A stretch of DNA of 64,000 bases from assembly GCF_038446955.1 (NCBI RefSeq), contig NZ_CP151803.1, positions 3,286,001 through 3,350,000 of the forward strand. The letters are read 5' to 3'. Shown piece by piece: positions 7,822 to 16,686 of this stretch; position 1 is the stretch's first letter; each line of letters begins with the position of its first letter. Source of the DNA: Pedobacter sp. FW305-3-2-15-E-R2A2. GTDB lineage: Bacteria; Bacteroidota; Bacteroidia; Sphingobacteriales; Sphingobacteriaceae. The notes under the pieces were generated by a model. The model made no database searches. It saw only the letters and a program-made list of their open reading frames with translations, and was not told the DNA's origin. The position numbers and the translations under genes are program-made.

Positions 7822-8730
7822 TTATAGATTAATACCCTGTAGCCAGGTGACCAAAGCCATACCAACCTCTGTCGGCGAGTCCTCTTGCGGATAATGCAGG
7901 CCCTTTACCACTATTTTCGTGGTATTAGGCAGACTGTTGCAAAACTGTTTTGCATCAGCTGAACTCATTCCCGGATCGGCTTCAATGTACAGCTTTGGTA
8001 TCCTGGTTTTCTTTAGCCATGCGGTATACCTGCTGGCCACAGCAGTAAATGCGCTGGGTTCTCCGTAGAAGGGGAGTTGACGTGCCCAGGAGAGCATAGG
8101 TCGGCGTGATTCTCCCGGTACTAGAAAAGGCCTTCGGTATTCGTCATGTTCCTCTTTCGTCAAGGGGATAAGATGCGATAAAGGAATGTTGACTTCAAGA
8201 AATGAATTTTGCTCAAGTACCATTTTTTCGCCTGCAGGCGAGCGTAACGCCTGAAAGATCTCTCTACCTTTTGGAGGCATTTGTTCCCACTTATAGGGAA
8301 CCGTAATAGATTCCATAAACGCAATCCCTTTAACGGCTTCAGGATGTCTGCTTGCCCAATCGAATGCCAATGCCGAGCCCCAGTCGTGCACTACAAATGT
8401 TATTCTCTTTTTTATCCCAAGCTTTTCGTAAAAAGCATCCAGATATCGACTATTTTCGGCAAAGGTATGTGATCTCGAATCTAAAATTTTTTCCGAATCA
8501 CCCATTCCGATTAAATCAGGAGCGATGCAGCGGCCTAAGTGCGATACGTAAGGGATGATGTTTCTCCAAAGAAAGGATGAGCTCGGATTTCCATGTAGAA
8601 ATACGATAGGATCGCCAGTTCCGGTTTCTATATAAGCGATGTCCTTTCCTAATACGTTAACATGTTTTTTTTCGGCTGCCTGCGACAGGAGGGAGCTGGT
8701 AATTGCGATAATTAAAGGTAAGTGTTTCAT
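7822..8730 (-). CDS. Exported haloalkane dehalogenase-like alpha/beta hydrolase
   Basis: 302 aa from the ATG at 8730. An upstream in-frame start at 8793 would place 21 residues before a clear signal peptide (MKHLPLIIAITSSLLSQA). The body matches subfamily II haloalkane dehalogenases closely: HGNPSSSFLWRN (Asn48 as halide-stabilising residue), VVHDWGSALAF (Asp116 nucleophile, Trp117 second halide ligand), GIAFMES (Glu140 catalytic acid) and GLHYPQEDSP (His279). All five signature residues are present, so true dehalogenase chemistry is plausible. A signal peptide is unusual for this family, whose characterised members are cytoplasmic. An AraC regulator lies upstream on the same strand, 83 bases away. 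Confidence 0.85.
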   Translation of the reverse strand: MKHLPLIIAITSSLLSQAAEKKHVNVLGKDIAYIETGTGDPIVFLHGNPSSSFLWRNIIPYVSHLGRCIAPDLIGMGDSEKILDSRSHTFAENSRYLDAFYEKLGIKKRITFVVHDWGSALAFDWASRHPEAVKGIAFMESITVPYKWEQMPPKGREIFQALRSPAGEKMVLEQNSFLEVNIPLSHLIPLTKEEHDEYRRPFLVPGESRRPMLSWARQLPFYGEPSAFTAVASRYTAWLKKTRIPKLYIEADPGMSSADAKQFCNSLPNTTKIVVKGLHYPQEDSPTEVGMALVTWLQGINL

Positions 8731-8813
8731 GTGCTGATAAATTAATAAGACAAAATTATGCGGCACGCGGGACCGAAAATTGTACAAAATCAAGTTTTAT
8801 CGGCTTTCTAAAC

Positions 8814-9575
8814 TCACCACTTCGGTACGCCTTTTTTAAAGAACTGACCAGGGCTTTCGCCTGTAAATATCTTGAAATCCCTGTTGAAATGGGCCTGATC
8901 AAAGAAACCTGTTTCCATAGAAACTGCGGTAAGGTTTTGATGCGGCTGGTAAGTGCGGATGACGGATTGGATCCTGACGATGGAGGAGAAGTGTTTAGGA
9001 GAAATGCCTGCCTGCGCACGGAAGCGCTTTTCAAAAGAATCGATATTGATGTTCAGCGCAGCAGCAAGATCTTTTATTTTGTAATTGCCCTTACTGGATT
9101 TGATCATATCTAAAGCCTTACTGATGATGGGGTCTTTATCGTTTGTTTTGAGTTGTGTGATCAGGAAGTTTTCGACCATGACGATCCTCTGGGCATGGGT
9201 TTGCGCCCTATCCAGGTTTTCTTCAAGTCGTTGAACCTGTTCGGGAGGAAATACGTTGTCGAGATTTGCAGTTAGACCCGAGAACTCATTTAAAGGCATG
9301 TTAATGAATGCTGCGGCGCCACCCTCCTTGAAAAGCACGAGTAATACAGCCGATCCAGCTGTATAATGCACTGGTCGCGCCACTCTGCTTATGCCTGTAA
9401 TGCCAAAGCCCAGATTCGTATCGTTGAGATGTATTGCGCCTTTAAAACGCAATGCCATAACGGGTGCAGTACCAGGCAGGAGCTGGCGGGTTAAATCCTC
9501 TTCACTTTCTGTAACCAGGAAGCGGTTTACAAAAGGCTTAAGTACATCGGACGGAAGAAATTGATGGACTTTCAT
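8814..9575 (-). CDS. AraC-family transcriptional regulator
   Basis: 253 aa. The N-terminal 150 residues are a ligand-sensing domain of the type found in short AraC regulators (PSDVLKPFVNRF..., LLPGTAPVMALRFKG, GITGISRVARPVHYTAG...LLVLFKEGGAAAF). The C-terminal 100 residues carry two helix-turn-helix motifs, IKDLAAALNINIDSFEKRFRAQ and AVSMETGFFDQAHFNRDFK, followed by FTGESPGQFFK. It is divergent from a second AraC gene at 9889 and directly upstream of the exported dehalogenase-like gene, its most likely target. The effector is unknown. Confidence 0.92.
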   Translation of the reverse strand: MKVHQFLPSDVLKPFVNRFLVTESEEDLTRQLLPGTAPVMALRFKGAIHLNDTNLGFGITGISRVARPVHYTAGSAVLLVLFKEGGAAAFINMPLNEFSGLTANLDNVFPPEQVQRLEENLDRAQTHAQRIVMVENFLITQLKTNDKDPIISKALDMIKSSKGNYKIKDLAAALNINIDSFEKRFRAQAGISPKHFSSIVRIQSVIRTYQPHQNLTAVSMETGFFDQAHFNRDFKIFTGESPGQFFKKGVPKW

Positions 9576-9888
9576 TTCAACGGCTTTATGTCATCAAATA
9601 TAACCGCTTTTTTGTTTGTCTGTGTTGATTTTATCAGATGTCTTGCCATCAGATACGATAAAATTGGAGTTTAAGCATTACTTTTACGATAAAATGAATT
9701 AAGATTTTATTACTTTATAAAGTTGAACAATTCACAATGCTTCATTATACCAAAAATCAATGATGAAATGGAACGAAGTTTCAATGATATGATTAGCAAT
9801 GATAAGCTGTTCCATCAATTACAACTGGACTTTGAAGTGTAAAAGTCAACAAACACCTCTTTGATTTGCTAAAGGGGTTAAGGTATAA
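9576..9888. other. 313-base spacer between two divergent AraC genes
   Basis: AT-rich region that must hold both AraC promoters. The only open frame I see is a 24-codon one (9768-9842, MERSFNDMISND...) that stays open for several codons upstream of its ATG. It could be the remnant of a small gene but has no supporting signal. No strong hairpin was found. Confidence 0.4.
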
Positions 9889-10767
9889 ATGAAAAAAGAA
9901 AAAGCACAAACGACGAAGATCAAAACCTATCATTTTCTACCCAATAAATATGGGAGGGAGTTGTTGCTGGATATTGGTCGGGTGGAGATGTTAAATCATT
10001 ATGTGCTTGATCCCACCTTACATCAGCTTAGTTTTTATGAAATTCTATTTATAGAGCAAGGTAAAGGTGTTTTTTCATTGGACGATCACAAAATGGCAAT
10101 CAGTCCAGGTACCATTATTTTTACTAGTCCCGGACAAGTGCGGCATTGGGATATTGAAGAAGCGGTAAAAGGTTATACCTTATTCTTTGAAAAAGAATTT
10201 CTCCATTTGTTTTTTTCAGACCATTTGTTTCTATATCGGTTTCAATACTTCCATCAATATGCGCGGCCGGCAGAAATGCAAATGCCGGAAACAGATTTTG
10301 CCCGATGTCTGAAACTTGTGCATACCATAGAACAGGAGTTTTCCAGTCTTCAGAACGACAGCAGCCATTTGATAAGGGCTGTTTTGTACCAGTTGCTTGT
10401 TGTTCTGAACCGTTATTACGCCAATACCTACCATTTGCAAAGCGACACCTCTATACCTGCGGATTTTTATAGGTTCCGGGCTTTATTGGAAAAGGAGTTT
10501 ACTGCCCATCACGATGTGCTGAGTTACACAAAAATGCTAAATATCAGTCAGGGAAACCTTAGGAAGCTCTGCAAGCAATATAGCGGACTCTCTGCACAGC
10601 AGATGATTCATCAGAAGTTAATCTCGGAAATAAAGAAAGCCTTATTTTATCATAAATCTGCCAAAGAGATCACCTATGAGTTCGGTTTTTCCGATCCCTC
10701 CAATTTTAACCGTTTTTTTAAAAAGATGACCGGCAGTACACCACAACAATATAAAGATCAATTGTAA
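9889..10767 (+). CDS. AraC-family transcriptional regulator with cupin sensor domain
   Basis: 292 aa. The N-terminal half is an AraC-type cupin (SFYEILFIEQGKGVFSLDDHKMAISPGTIIFTSPGQVRHW). The C-terminal 100 residues contain HTH1 (LSYTKMLNISQGNLRKLCKQYSG) and the HTH2 signature ITYEFGFSDPSNFNRFFKKMTGSTPQQYK. Two direct repeats of TGACCATTT, 20 bases apart, lie immediately after its stop and 38 bases before the next gene. That geometry fits an AraC operator, so the adjacent beta-helix gene is a plausible target. The inducer is unknown. Confidence 0.93.
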   Translation: MKKEKAQTTKIKTYHFLPNKYGRELLLDIGRVEMLNHYVLDPTLHQLSFYEILFIEQGKGVFSLDDHKMAISPGTIIFTSPGQVRHWDIEEAVKGYTLFFEKEFLHLFFSDHLFLYRFQYFHQYARPAEMQMPETDFARCLKLVHTIEQEFSSLQNDSSHLIRAVLYQLLVVLNRYYANTYHLQSDTSIPADFYRFRALLEKEFTAHHDVLSYTKMLNISQGNLRKLCKQYSGLSAQQMIHQKLISEIKKALFYHKSAKEITYEFGFSDPSNFNRFFKKMTGSTPQQYKDQL

Positions 10768-10768
10768 T

Positions 10769-10798
10769 TGACCATTTAAAGTTTAAAATGACCATTTT
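10769..10798 (+). promoter_or_regulatory. Tandem TGACCATTT repeats, candidate AraC operator
   Basis: TGACCATTT at 10769-10777 is repeated as TGACCATTTT at 10789-10798, both in AAxTGACCATTTxAAA context and 20 bp apart (two helical turns). They lie between the AraC gene stop and the ATG at 10837. Tandem same-face half-sites are how AraC proteins bind. Confidence 0.45.
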
Positions 10799-10836
10799 AA
10801 AAGCCGGGTTAAGGCTAGTTTTGAAAAAAAACTAAA

Positions 10837-11895
10837 ATGATCAGGAAATTATTCAGCCTCCTTTTCTTGCTTACGATAGCAATGGTGGCATCAGCACAAG
10901 AACTATACGTGAATCCCCGGATTGGCAATGATGTAAATTCAGGAACAAAAGCACAGCCCTTGAAGACCATTGCTGAAGCGGCAAAGCGTGTAAATGTAAA
11001 TGAACATCCGGGCTCCACTACCATCACGCTGACGGAAGGCATACATCTGTTAACAGAAACCGTTGTATTCAGCAATAATAAGTATACCGCGGAAAGTCGT
11101 CTGACCATTTGTGCGGAAGTGATGCCGGACGATCCCGACTGGACACCTCAGAAAATGCCGGTCCTGGTAACCGCTGTACCCCTTAAACCTGGTATAGGTG
11201 GGGAAGAGGCGAGAGGGTTGCAACCAGAAGTTGACCATGTAACGATTGAGGGCTTAAGGTTTACAGGGAGTCCGGATTATGCATATATAGACGATCAAAA
11301 TCTTCGTCGTTCCTATCCGATTTGGCGCGATGGTAAAAAACTGGACGATCTTGTCATCACGCAATGTCTGTTTGCCGGTAACGTTGATGTGCTACCACTG
11401 CATGTTGGCGTGATTGCCAATGGCTATGGTCTGGTGATTGACCATTGCGTGTTTTTCAACTGCAAGATTCCAGTGGTTTTCTGGCAAAGCGAGAACGGAA
11501 GAGGCAGACGTAACGCCATGCGTTATTGCCTGGTTTATGGGGCATATTTTGGTGGGGTCTGGACAACCAAAAGTACCGATGGAGACTTTTTTGAATTTCA
11601 TCATAATATTATAGCCAATAGCAGCACGGTCTGGATAAGAGAAAAAGGAAGTACAAATCGATACACCGCTTCTGATTGCCTTTTTACCGATTATACCAAC
11701 CTGGCAGGATTTGGAAGCGGTCCCTTGAGTGGTAACAATACAACTTCAACCGGTTTTCTGGAAATGAAAAACGTAAGCACCACAGGTACCGTTCAAATTG
11801 AAAAAGATCAAAGCAAACGAAATTACCTTCAGTTAGCCGAGGGGTCAATTGGTGCAGACTTAAAAGCAGGACTTTTTAAAAGGAAAGGGCTTTAA
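10837..11895 (+). CDS. Exported right-handed beta-helix (pectate-lyase-like) protein
   Basis: 352 aa with a signal peptide (residues 1-20, cleavage at ASA-QE). The mature start YVNPRIGNDVNSGTKAQPLKTIAEA is the typical opening of polysaccharide-degrading beta-helix enzymes (DUF1565-like: ...GSDxNxGTxxxPxxTIxxA). Later coils carry short repeats such as VDHVTIEGLRFTG, LVITQCLFAGN, LVIDHCVFFNCK, AMRYCLVYGAYFGG and FEFHHNIIANSS. This indicates a parallel beta-helix that binds or cleaves an acidic polysaccharide, with no specific lyase motif recognisable. It probably follows the control of the AraC gene just upstream. Its stop overlaps by 4 bases the stop of the convergent subtilase gene. Confidence 0.8.
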   Translation: MIRKLFSLLFLLTIAMVASAQELYVNPRIGNDVNSGTKAQPLKTIAEAAKRVNVNEHPGSTTITLTEGIHLLTETVVFSNNKYTAESRLTICAEVMPDDPDWTPQKMPVLVTAVPLKPGIGGEEARGLQPEVDHVTIEGLRFTGSPDYAYIDDQNLRRSYPIWRDGKKLDDLVITQCLFAGNVDVLPLHVGVIANGYGLVIDHCVFFNCKIPVVFWQSENGRGRRNAMRYCLVYGAYFGGVWTTKSTDGDFFEFHHNIIANSSTVWIREKGSTNRYTASDCLFTDYTNLAGFGSGPLSGNNTTSTGFLEMKNVSTTGTVQIEKDQSKRNYLQLAEGSIGADLKAGLFKRKGL

Positions 11896-13550
11896 AAGCT
11901 GGCTTTTATTTTCGCCAGCTCCATTGCTTTTTTCATATCTGCGATACCATAACCAAAAGGCAATTCAGGATTACTGGCCCGATCGGCAGATTTACGGATG
12001 ATTTCCATTAGATCATGATTGGTCAGCTTGGGATAGGCTTGCCATAAACAGGCGACTAACCCGCACATGATCGGACTGGAATAGGAGGTACCACTTCTAT
12101 TTTCGGCAGTGCCGGAAGTATTGATTACACTCGTATAACCACCCATGGCCATTACATCTGGTTTGATCCGGCCATCGGCAGTCATTCCCCAGGAGGTGAA
12201 ACCGCTTGCGCTGCCATTAGGGTTGGTCGAACCTATGGTGAGCACGGCAGGCGAATCAGCAGGAGTGCCTACCCATTTCCGCTCGTTCCCCGCACAGTTC
12301 ACAATAAAAATTCCTTTTTTGAAGGCCATATTTGCCGCCTTACTGGCCAGAGCGGTTTTACCATCCATATCATTAGCAGTATAGCGTTTGGTGAGATAGG
12401 AATAGCCGTCACTATACGATAGAGAGGAGTTCACCAAATCTACTCCTGCACTGTCTGCAAATTCAATGGCGCTTGTCCAGTAGTCTTCTTCGACCGGAAA
12501 TTCGGTGTTACCATCTTCTGTCCGAAGCAGCCAGTAATTTGCTTCTGGTGCGGTACCTACATAGGTTCCAGGTTTGTTTACGGCCATACATGAGGTTACC
12601 CAAACACCATGCGTATCGATACTGTATGGATCGTCGTTTTCATACACAAAAGATTTTGCGCCTTTAATATGTATGTTATCAAAAGCCGGATTGTTTTTTA
12701 ACTGTAAAAACCCCGCATCAATAACAGCGATATCGATTCCTGCACCTTTAAAGCCCTGCTGATGTAGCACTTCTCCCTTCACCGTACTGATATTTAGTCC
12801 GGCCGATCCATAATCAATGGAGGTGCCCGGATCGGTATAATTTCCTGCCTGTGGTCTATCGACATATTTGGAGGTATTTGAATTTTGCTTCCTTTTCCCC
12901 ACATATACCAATATGACTTCTTTTACGAAAGGTAAAGCTTTGTACTTGTCGATCAGAAACTGATCCTGAAGGGTGACGGTCACCGTATTCAACCACTTAC
13001 TCTGGGCAACAATGGTACCTCCAATTTCGGTGATCGCCTTAAGGTATTGCCTGGATATAGGCAGGTCAGTCTCATCAATGGGAATATTTCTTTTGAGACG
13101 TCTTTCAATGGCTTTTCTTGAAAGAAACGTTTCAGGGCTACCAATTGAAAAATCTGATTTTCCCTTATCGGTTAATACCAGTCTGAATTTATAGTCATTT
13201 CCATCAGTTACGATGATCTTACATTTCGCTTCACCTTTCCCATTCAGAAGTTTGGCATAAACGTAGGTAATACCAGCTCCCTTTGGCCATACAATTCCTG
13301 CTGTGGTTACTTCGGCAATACGCGGATTATCTACCCGCCATTCTACATCGGCTGAAGTGTTTTCAGGAAAGTTTTCAAGAATGACCGACAATTCCCTGCC
13401 AAAAAAGCTGTCATTTGCCAGAATAGTACTGTCCAAACTCATGCGAACGGAAGGAATTGGTGGTTTTGGTATTTCAGTTTTTTTACATGCAGATAGAAAA
13501 ATAAGGGATGCTAAGCAGCTTATCAGTAAGTGGCAGGTGTATGATTGCAT
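11892..13550 (-). CDS. S8 subtilisin-like serine protease, lipoprotein
   Basis: 552 aa. The signal ends in the lipobox LSAC followed by KKTE. Residues about 30-120 look like an Ig-like beta domain, and 120-210 hold an inhibitor_I9-type propeptide-like region (FRLVLTDKGKS...FLSRKAIERR...). The catalytic domain shows the triad: Asp in DIAVIDAGF (about 277), His in IDTHGVWV (about 314) and Ser in SGTSYSSPIMCG (about 488), with the oxyanion Asn in IVNCAGNE. It is full length with no missing catalytic residue. It is probably attached to the outer membrane and acts on extracellular protein. The FLSRKAIERR element is typical of Bacteroidota subtilases. Confidence 0.94.
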   Translation of the reverse strand: MQSYTCHLLISCLASLIFLSACKKTEIPKPPIPSVRMSLDSTILANDSFFGRELSVILENFPENTSADVEWRVDNPRIAEVTTAGIVWPKGAGITYVYAKLLNGKGEAKCKIIVTDGNDYKFRLVLTDKGKSDFSIGSPETFLSRKAIERRLKRNIPIDETDLPISRQYLKAITEIGGTIVAQSKWLNTVTVTLQDQFLIDKYKALPFVKEVILVYVGKRKQNSNTSKYVDRPQAGNYTDPGTSIDYGSAGLNISTVKGEVLHQQGFKGAGIDIAVIDAGFLQLKNNPAFDNIHIKGAKSFVYENDDPYSIDTHGVWVTSCMAVNKPGTYVGTAPEANYWLLRTEDGNTEFPVEEDYWTSAIEFADSAGVDLVNSSLSYSDGYSYLTKRYTANDMDGKTALASKAANMAFKKGIFIVNCAGNERKWVGTPADSPAVLTIGSTNPNGSASGFTSWGMTADGRIKPDVMAMGGYTSVINTSGTAENRSGTSYSSPIMCGLVACLWQAYPKLTNHDLMEIIRKSADRASNPELPFGYGIADMKKAMELAKIKASF

Positions 13551-13592
13551 TTTTAGTTAAATGATTTTCCGGCATAAATTTAGGATTAATAT

Positions 13593-14228
13593 TTAAGTAA
13601 AACTTAGTATTTCTGGTCGGGTGGCAAGCGTTTCACTCATTTCTGTCAGATACTTTTTCTTGCCGGATACCTTGAACGTGACCATTAAATGATTGTTTTC
13701 CTTGGCAATTTCCAGCCGTTCCAAAGAAAGGCCTTTTGTACTTAAAGTGTTCTCGAGTTGTGGGATCTGATCAAAGTCCGGATCACGGAAGGTGACACTT
13801 AGGAGCTGTTCTTTTTGCAGTTGAGCAATCATACGCTCTACCTTGGTTACCATCAGCAATACCCCCAATGTGATGATGGTAAGGCATAATGCCAGTGCAT
13901 GATAACCGATTCCGGTAGTCATACCAATTGCAGCAGATGTCCAGATTACAGCGGCTGTGGTCAATCCCCGGACAGAAATCTTGTCTTTAAAAATTACACC
14001 TGCGCCGATAAAACCGATACCGGTAATGATGTTTGCTGAAATCCGGTCATCAGCCCCAACACCGTGGCGGGAAACGATGGTGAAAATCGTAGAGCCCAGA
14101 GAAATTAGAATGATGGTACGAAAGCCGGCAGATTTATTTTTATACTCCCGCTCAAAGCCTATTGCTCCTCCACATATGATGGAAACAATCATCGCAACCA
14201 TATCCTCTAGCTCTACTGTAAAATCCAT
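13593..14228 (-). CDS. MgtC/SapB-family inner-membrane protein
   Basis: 211 aa. The N-terminal 135 residues contain the MgtC signature GGAIGFEREYKNKSAGFRT, then LISLGSTIFTIVS, GIGFIGAGVIFKD, VRGLTTAAVIWTSAAIGM and GYHALAL, forming four or five membrane helices. The C-terminal 75 residues are a soluble ACT-like domain (LSVTFRDPDF...). Family members are linked to magnesium homeostasis and growth at low Mg2+, though many homologues have no proven transport. It stands alone, with 224 AT-rich bases upstream in which I see no clear operator. Confidence 0.93.
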   Translation of the reverse strand: MDFTVELEDMVAMIVSIICGGAIGFEREYKNKSAGFRTIILISLGSTIFTIVSRHGVGADDRISANIITGIGFIGAGVIFKDKISVRGLTTAAVIWTSAAIGMTTGIGYHALALCLTIITLGVLLMVTKVERMIAQLQKEQLLSVTFRDPDFDQIPQLENTLSTKGLSLERLEIAKENNHLMVTFKVSGKKKYLTEMSETLATRPEILSFT

Positions 14229-14452
14229 AAATAAATCTGTAAGTTATTATTTGCTATTACAAACCGATATTGGCCGGTTTTGTTTCAGTTACCTAATATA
14301 ACAATAAGCATACTGTTGCTAGGAAAAATTGCAATAATCAAACCGTTTATCCTTTTGTTAATCTGTTTGCAAGATGATTAGTGATCTTGTTAAGGGAATT
14401 GTTAAAAAACATGTACTTGTCGCTACAATAGGGAATTATCTAAATTTAAATT

Positions 14453-15160
14453 ATGAAAAAACTAAAATTCCGTCCAATGGATCTGGGCTCACACCCGTAT
14501 GTTTTAGGAAAACCTTTTGCTGAAGATACTTATATAGAAAAAGCGTTCTTGAAATTTAAGAAAAAATATGGCATTGTAAACGCTATAGAAACGGGTACCC
14601 ACGTAGGCGCCACATTTATATGGCTATATAACAATTTCGACAACGTTTATACTTGTGAAATTAAGGAAGAGTATTATCAAATCGCTTGCTCGTTGATATT
14701 TGGCCGTATAAGTGAAGACGAGCACTTTGAAAACGAAATTGTTAACCCTCCAAGTCTGGGGAAAATGATGATGAAGAACATTGATTCCGTAGACTTTATG
14801 AAGGAGATATGTCCAAAGTTGACAGGAGAGTCCATTTTCTTTTTAGATGCCCATTGGAAAAGCCATTGTCCACTCTTAGATGAGTTAAAGGCCATATCCG
14901 AAGCCAATCTGAAACCTGCAGTAATTGCAATTCATGATTTTAAAACCGATCATCCAGATGTTTTAGGCTATGACGTCTATAACGGTCGGTCATATGATTT
15001 GGATTGGATTAAGCCCTCAATTGATAGTATATATGGTGCTAACTGGAGTTTTGAATACAATGCTCCGGAAGAAGCAACAGGTGCTTTAAGAGGCATTATT
15101 TACATCAAACGGGAAGATGGTCAACTTTTTTTCAAAAATTCATCTAATCTTCATAATTGA
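14453..15160 (+). CDS. Class I SAM-dependent methyltransferase-like protein
   Basis: 235 aa, no signal peptide. AIETGTHVGATFIWLYNNF fits the SAM-binding glycine-rich loop (E/DxGxxxG variant). VYTCEIKEEYYQIA is the acidic end of strand 2. SIFFLDAHWKSHCPLLDEL is the characteristic block of this family, with a possible metal-binding Asp-His, and AIHDFKTDHP comes later. Similar proteins are commonly annotated as hypothetical methyltransferases near sugar or surface-polysaccharide genes. Here the neighbours give no such hint. The substrate is unknown. It ends at the second copy of the 49-nt repeat. Confidence 0.7.
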   Translation: MKKLKFRPMDLGSHPYVLGKPFAEDTYIEKAFLKFKKKYGIVNAIETGTHVGATFIWLYNNFDNVYTCEIKEEYYQIACSLIFGRISEDEHFENEIVNPPSLGKMMMKNIDSVDFMKEICPKLTGESIFFLDAHWKSHCPLLDELKAISEANLKPAVIAIHDFKTDHPDVLGYDVYNGRSYDLDWIKPSIDSIYGANWSFEYNAPEEATGALRGIIYIKREDGQLFFKNSSNLHN

Positions 15161-15174
15161 GATGTAGGTTTGTA

Positions 15175-15223
15175 TAGAGAGCGTTAATTTAATAGCCCGT
15201 ATCCGTAACTGGTGCGGGTTATT
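15175..15223. repeat. 49-nt dispersed intergenic repeat, copy 2, with hairpin
   Basis: Same as 3211-3259 except for one base (G for A at the seventh position). It lies 14 bases after the methyltransferase stop and 59 bases before the convergent rocD stop. In this copy the hairpin is followed by a short T-rich run, supporting a terminator role on the + strand. Confidence 0.75.
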
Positions 15224-15282
15224 TTTATATTAATATAGCTTAGTCAGGCAGGTCAGATGGCTTTATCATGTATTTATAAGCC

Positions 15283-16542
15283 CTAAGCAACGCTTAACAA
15301 TGACCTTTCGATAATGTCCAGACTTTCGATAATTTGTGCTTCAGTAATCACTAATGGAGGAGCGAAACGGATCTTATTTCCATGAGTAGGTTTTGCCAGT
15401 AAGCCATTCTCTTTAAACTTCATACAGATGTTCCAGGCCATATCAGATTCTTCCGGGCAATTGATGACAATCGCATTCAGCAATCCTTTACCTCTGACCG
15501 ACTGGATCAGGTCAGTTTTTGTGGCTATGTTTTCTAATCCAGCTCTGAATATTTCCCCAAGTCTCTGTGCGTTTTCTGCCAGATTCTCATCAATAACTAC
15601 TTGTATCGCTTCTCTCGCCACGGCACAAGCCAAAGGATTTCCTCCATAGGTAGAGCCATGTTCGCCTGGCTTAATGGTTAACATGATTTCGTCATTGGCA
15701 AGTACTGCTGAAACTGGTAATACGCCACCAGAAATGGCTTTTCCCAAGATCAGAATATCCGGTTGGTTGTGCTTTTCTTCCGAATCAACTTCGTAAGAAG
15801 CTAGCATACTTCCAGTACGGGCAATTCCGGTTTGGATTTCATCAGCAATGAATAAAACATTGTAAGCCTGACAAAGTGCTTTAATGCGCGACAGGTAATT
15901 TGCATCTGGTACAACTACACCAGCTTCACCCTGAATGGGTTCTACTATGAAACCTGCAACATTTTTATCTGTTTTTAAAAGTGCTTCAAAAGCATCCACA
16001 TCGTTGTAGGGAACATGGGTAATGCCACCTACAAAGGGGCCAAAGTCTTTTCTTGCACTTTCATCATTGGAGGCTGAAATTACAGAAATGGTTCTGCCGT
16101 GGAAATTTCCTTCGGCAAAGACGATCTTAGCCTGATCAGGTTGGATTCCCTTGATTTGATATGCCCATTTTCTACAAAGCTTCATCGCCGTTTCAACTGC
16201 TTCCACACCCGAGTTCATAATCAGGGATTTATCGTAACCAAAGAGGTTACATACAAATTCTTCAAAATCACCCAGTTTGTCATTATAAAATGCCCTGGAA
16301 CTTAGGGTGAGTTCTTCTGCCTGATCTTTAAGCGCTTTAATAATCCTCGGGTGACCATGACCTTGGTTTACCGCTGAGTAAGCAGAAAGAAAGTCATAAT
16401 ACCTCATTTCTTCAACATCCCAAACGAAGACGCCTTTCCCTTTTTTCAGTACGACAGGTAGCGGGTGGTAATTATGTGCACCATATCGTTCTTCTTTTTC
16501 TATTAACTCCTCGCTTTTACTTAAATTTGTTGAAATATTCAT
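15283..16542 (-). CDS. rocD: Ornithine aminotransferase (ornithine--oxo-acid transaminase)
   Basis: 419 aa, class III PLP aminotransferase. The start region [16 protein letters not shown] is diagnostic of ornithine aminotransferase. Other blocks are [54 protein letters not shown], the PLP lysine in [14 protein letters not shown], and [15 protein letters not shown]. It converts ornithine and 2-oxoglutarate to glutamate-5-semialdehyde and glutamate in arginine catabolism or proline supply, in the cytoplasm. It is transcribed divergently from an Lrp/AsnC regulator. This arrangement usually means direct control by that regulator, and an AT-rich palindrome lies 24 bases upstream of its start. Confidence 0.96.
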   Translation of the reverse strand: MNISTNLSKSEELIEKEERYGAHNYHPLPVVLKKGKGVFVWDVEEMRYYDFLSAYSAVNQGHGHPRIIKALKDQAEELTLSSRAFYNDKLGDFEEFVCNLFGYDKSLIMNSGVEAVETAMKLCRKWAYQIKGIQPDQAKIVFAEGNFHGRTISVISASNDESARKDFGPFVGGITHVPYNDVDAFEALLKTDKNVAGFIVEPIQGEAGVVVPDANYLSRIKALCQAYNVLFIADEIQTGIARTGSMLASYEVDSEEKHNQPDILILGKAISGGVLPVSAVLANDEIMLTIKPGEHGSTYGGNPLACAVAREAIQVVIDENLAENAQRLGEIFRAGLENIATKTDLIQSVRGKGLLNAIVINCPEESDMAWNICMKFKENGLLAKPTHGNKIRFAPPLVITEAQIIESLDIIERSLLSVA

Positions 16543-16566
16543 AATTGACTATTTATTGGGCTAAAG

Positions 16567-16583
16567 ATAATAAAATTTATTAT
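16567..16583. promoter_or_regulatory. AT-rich palindrome in the rocD/Lrp divergent promoter
   Basis: ATAATAAA-A-TTTATTAT is a perfect 8-bp inverted repeat with one central base, 24 bases before the rocD start codon. Lrp/AsnC proteins bind AT-rich palindromes of about this size, and the regulator gene is divergent at 16687. It is a candidate only, because AT-rich spacers produce such palindromes by chance. Confidence 0.4.
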
Positions 16584-16686
16584 TTTGTATTTCGCATAAA
16601 GTTAATTTGACTTTTTAATGGGTTTTGAAAGTGTATTTAATGCTGATGAACCGGTTTAGCTGAATAAAATAATTTTAAATACAAGT

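Noticed and set aside
9768-9842. 24-codon frame MERSFNDMISND... in the AraC-AraC spacer
   Set aside because: Too short, no ribosome-binding site, and no family recognised; chance in AT-rich DNA cannot be excluded.
14372-14520. Frame starting MISDLVKGIVKKH... overlapping the methyltransferase start
   Set aside because: It runs into the methyltransferase gene in another frame and stops there; the methyltransferase has its own ATG and intact fold.
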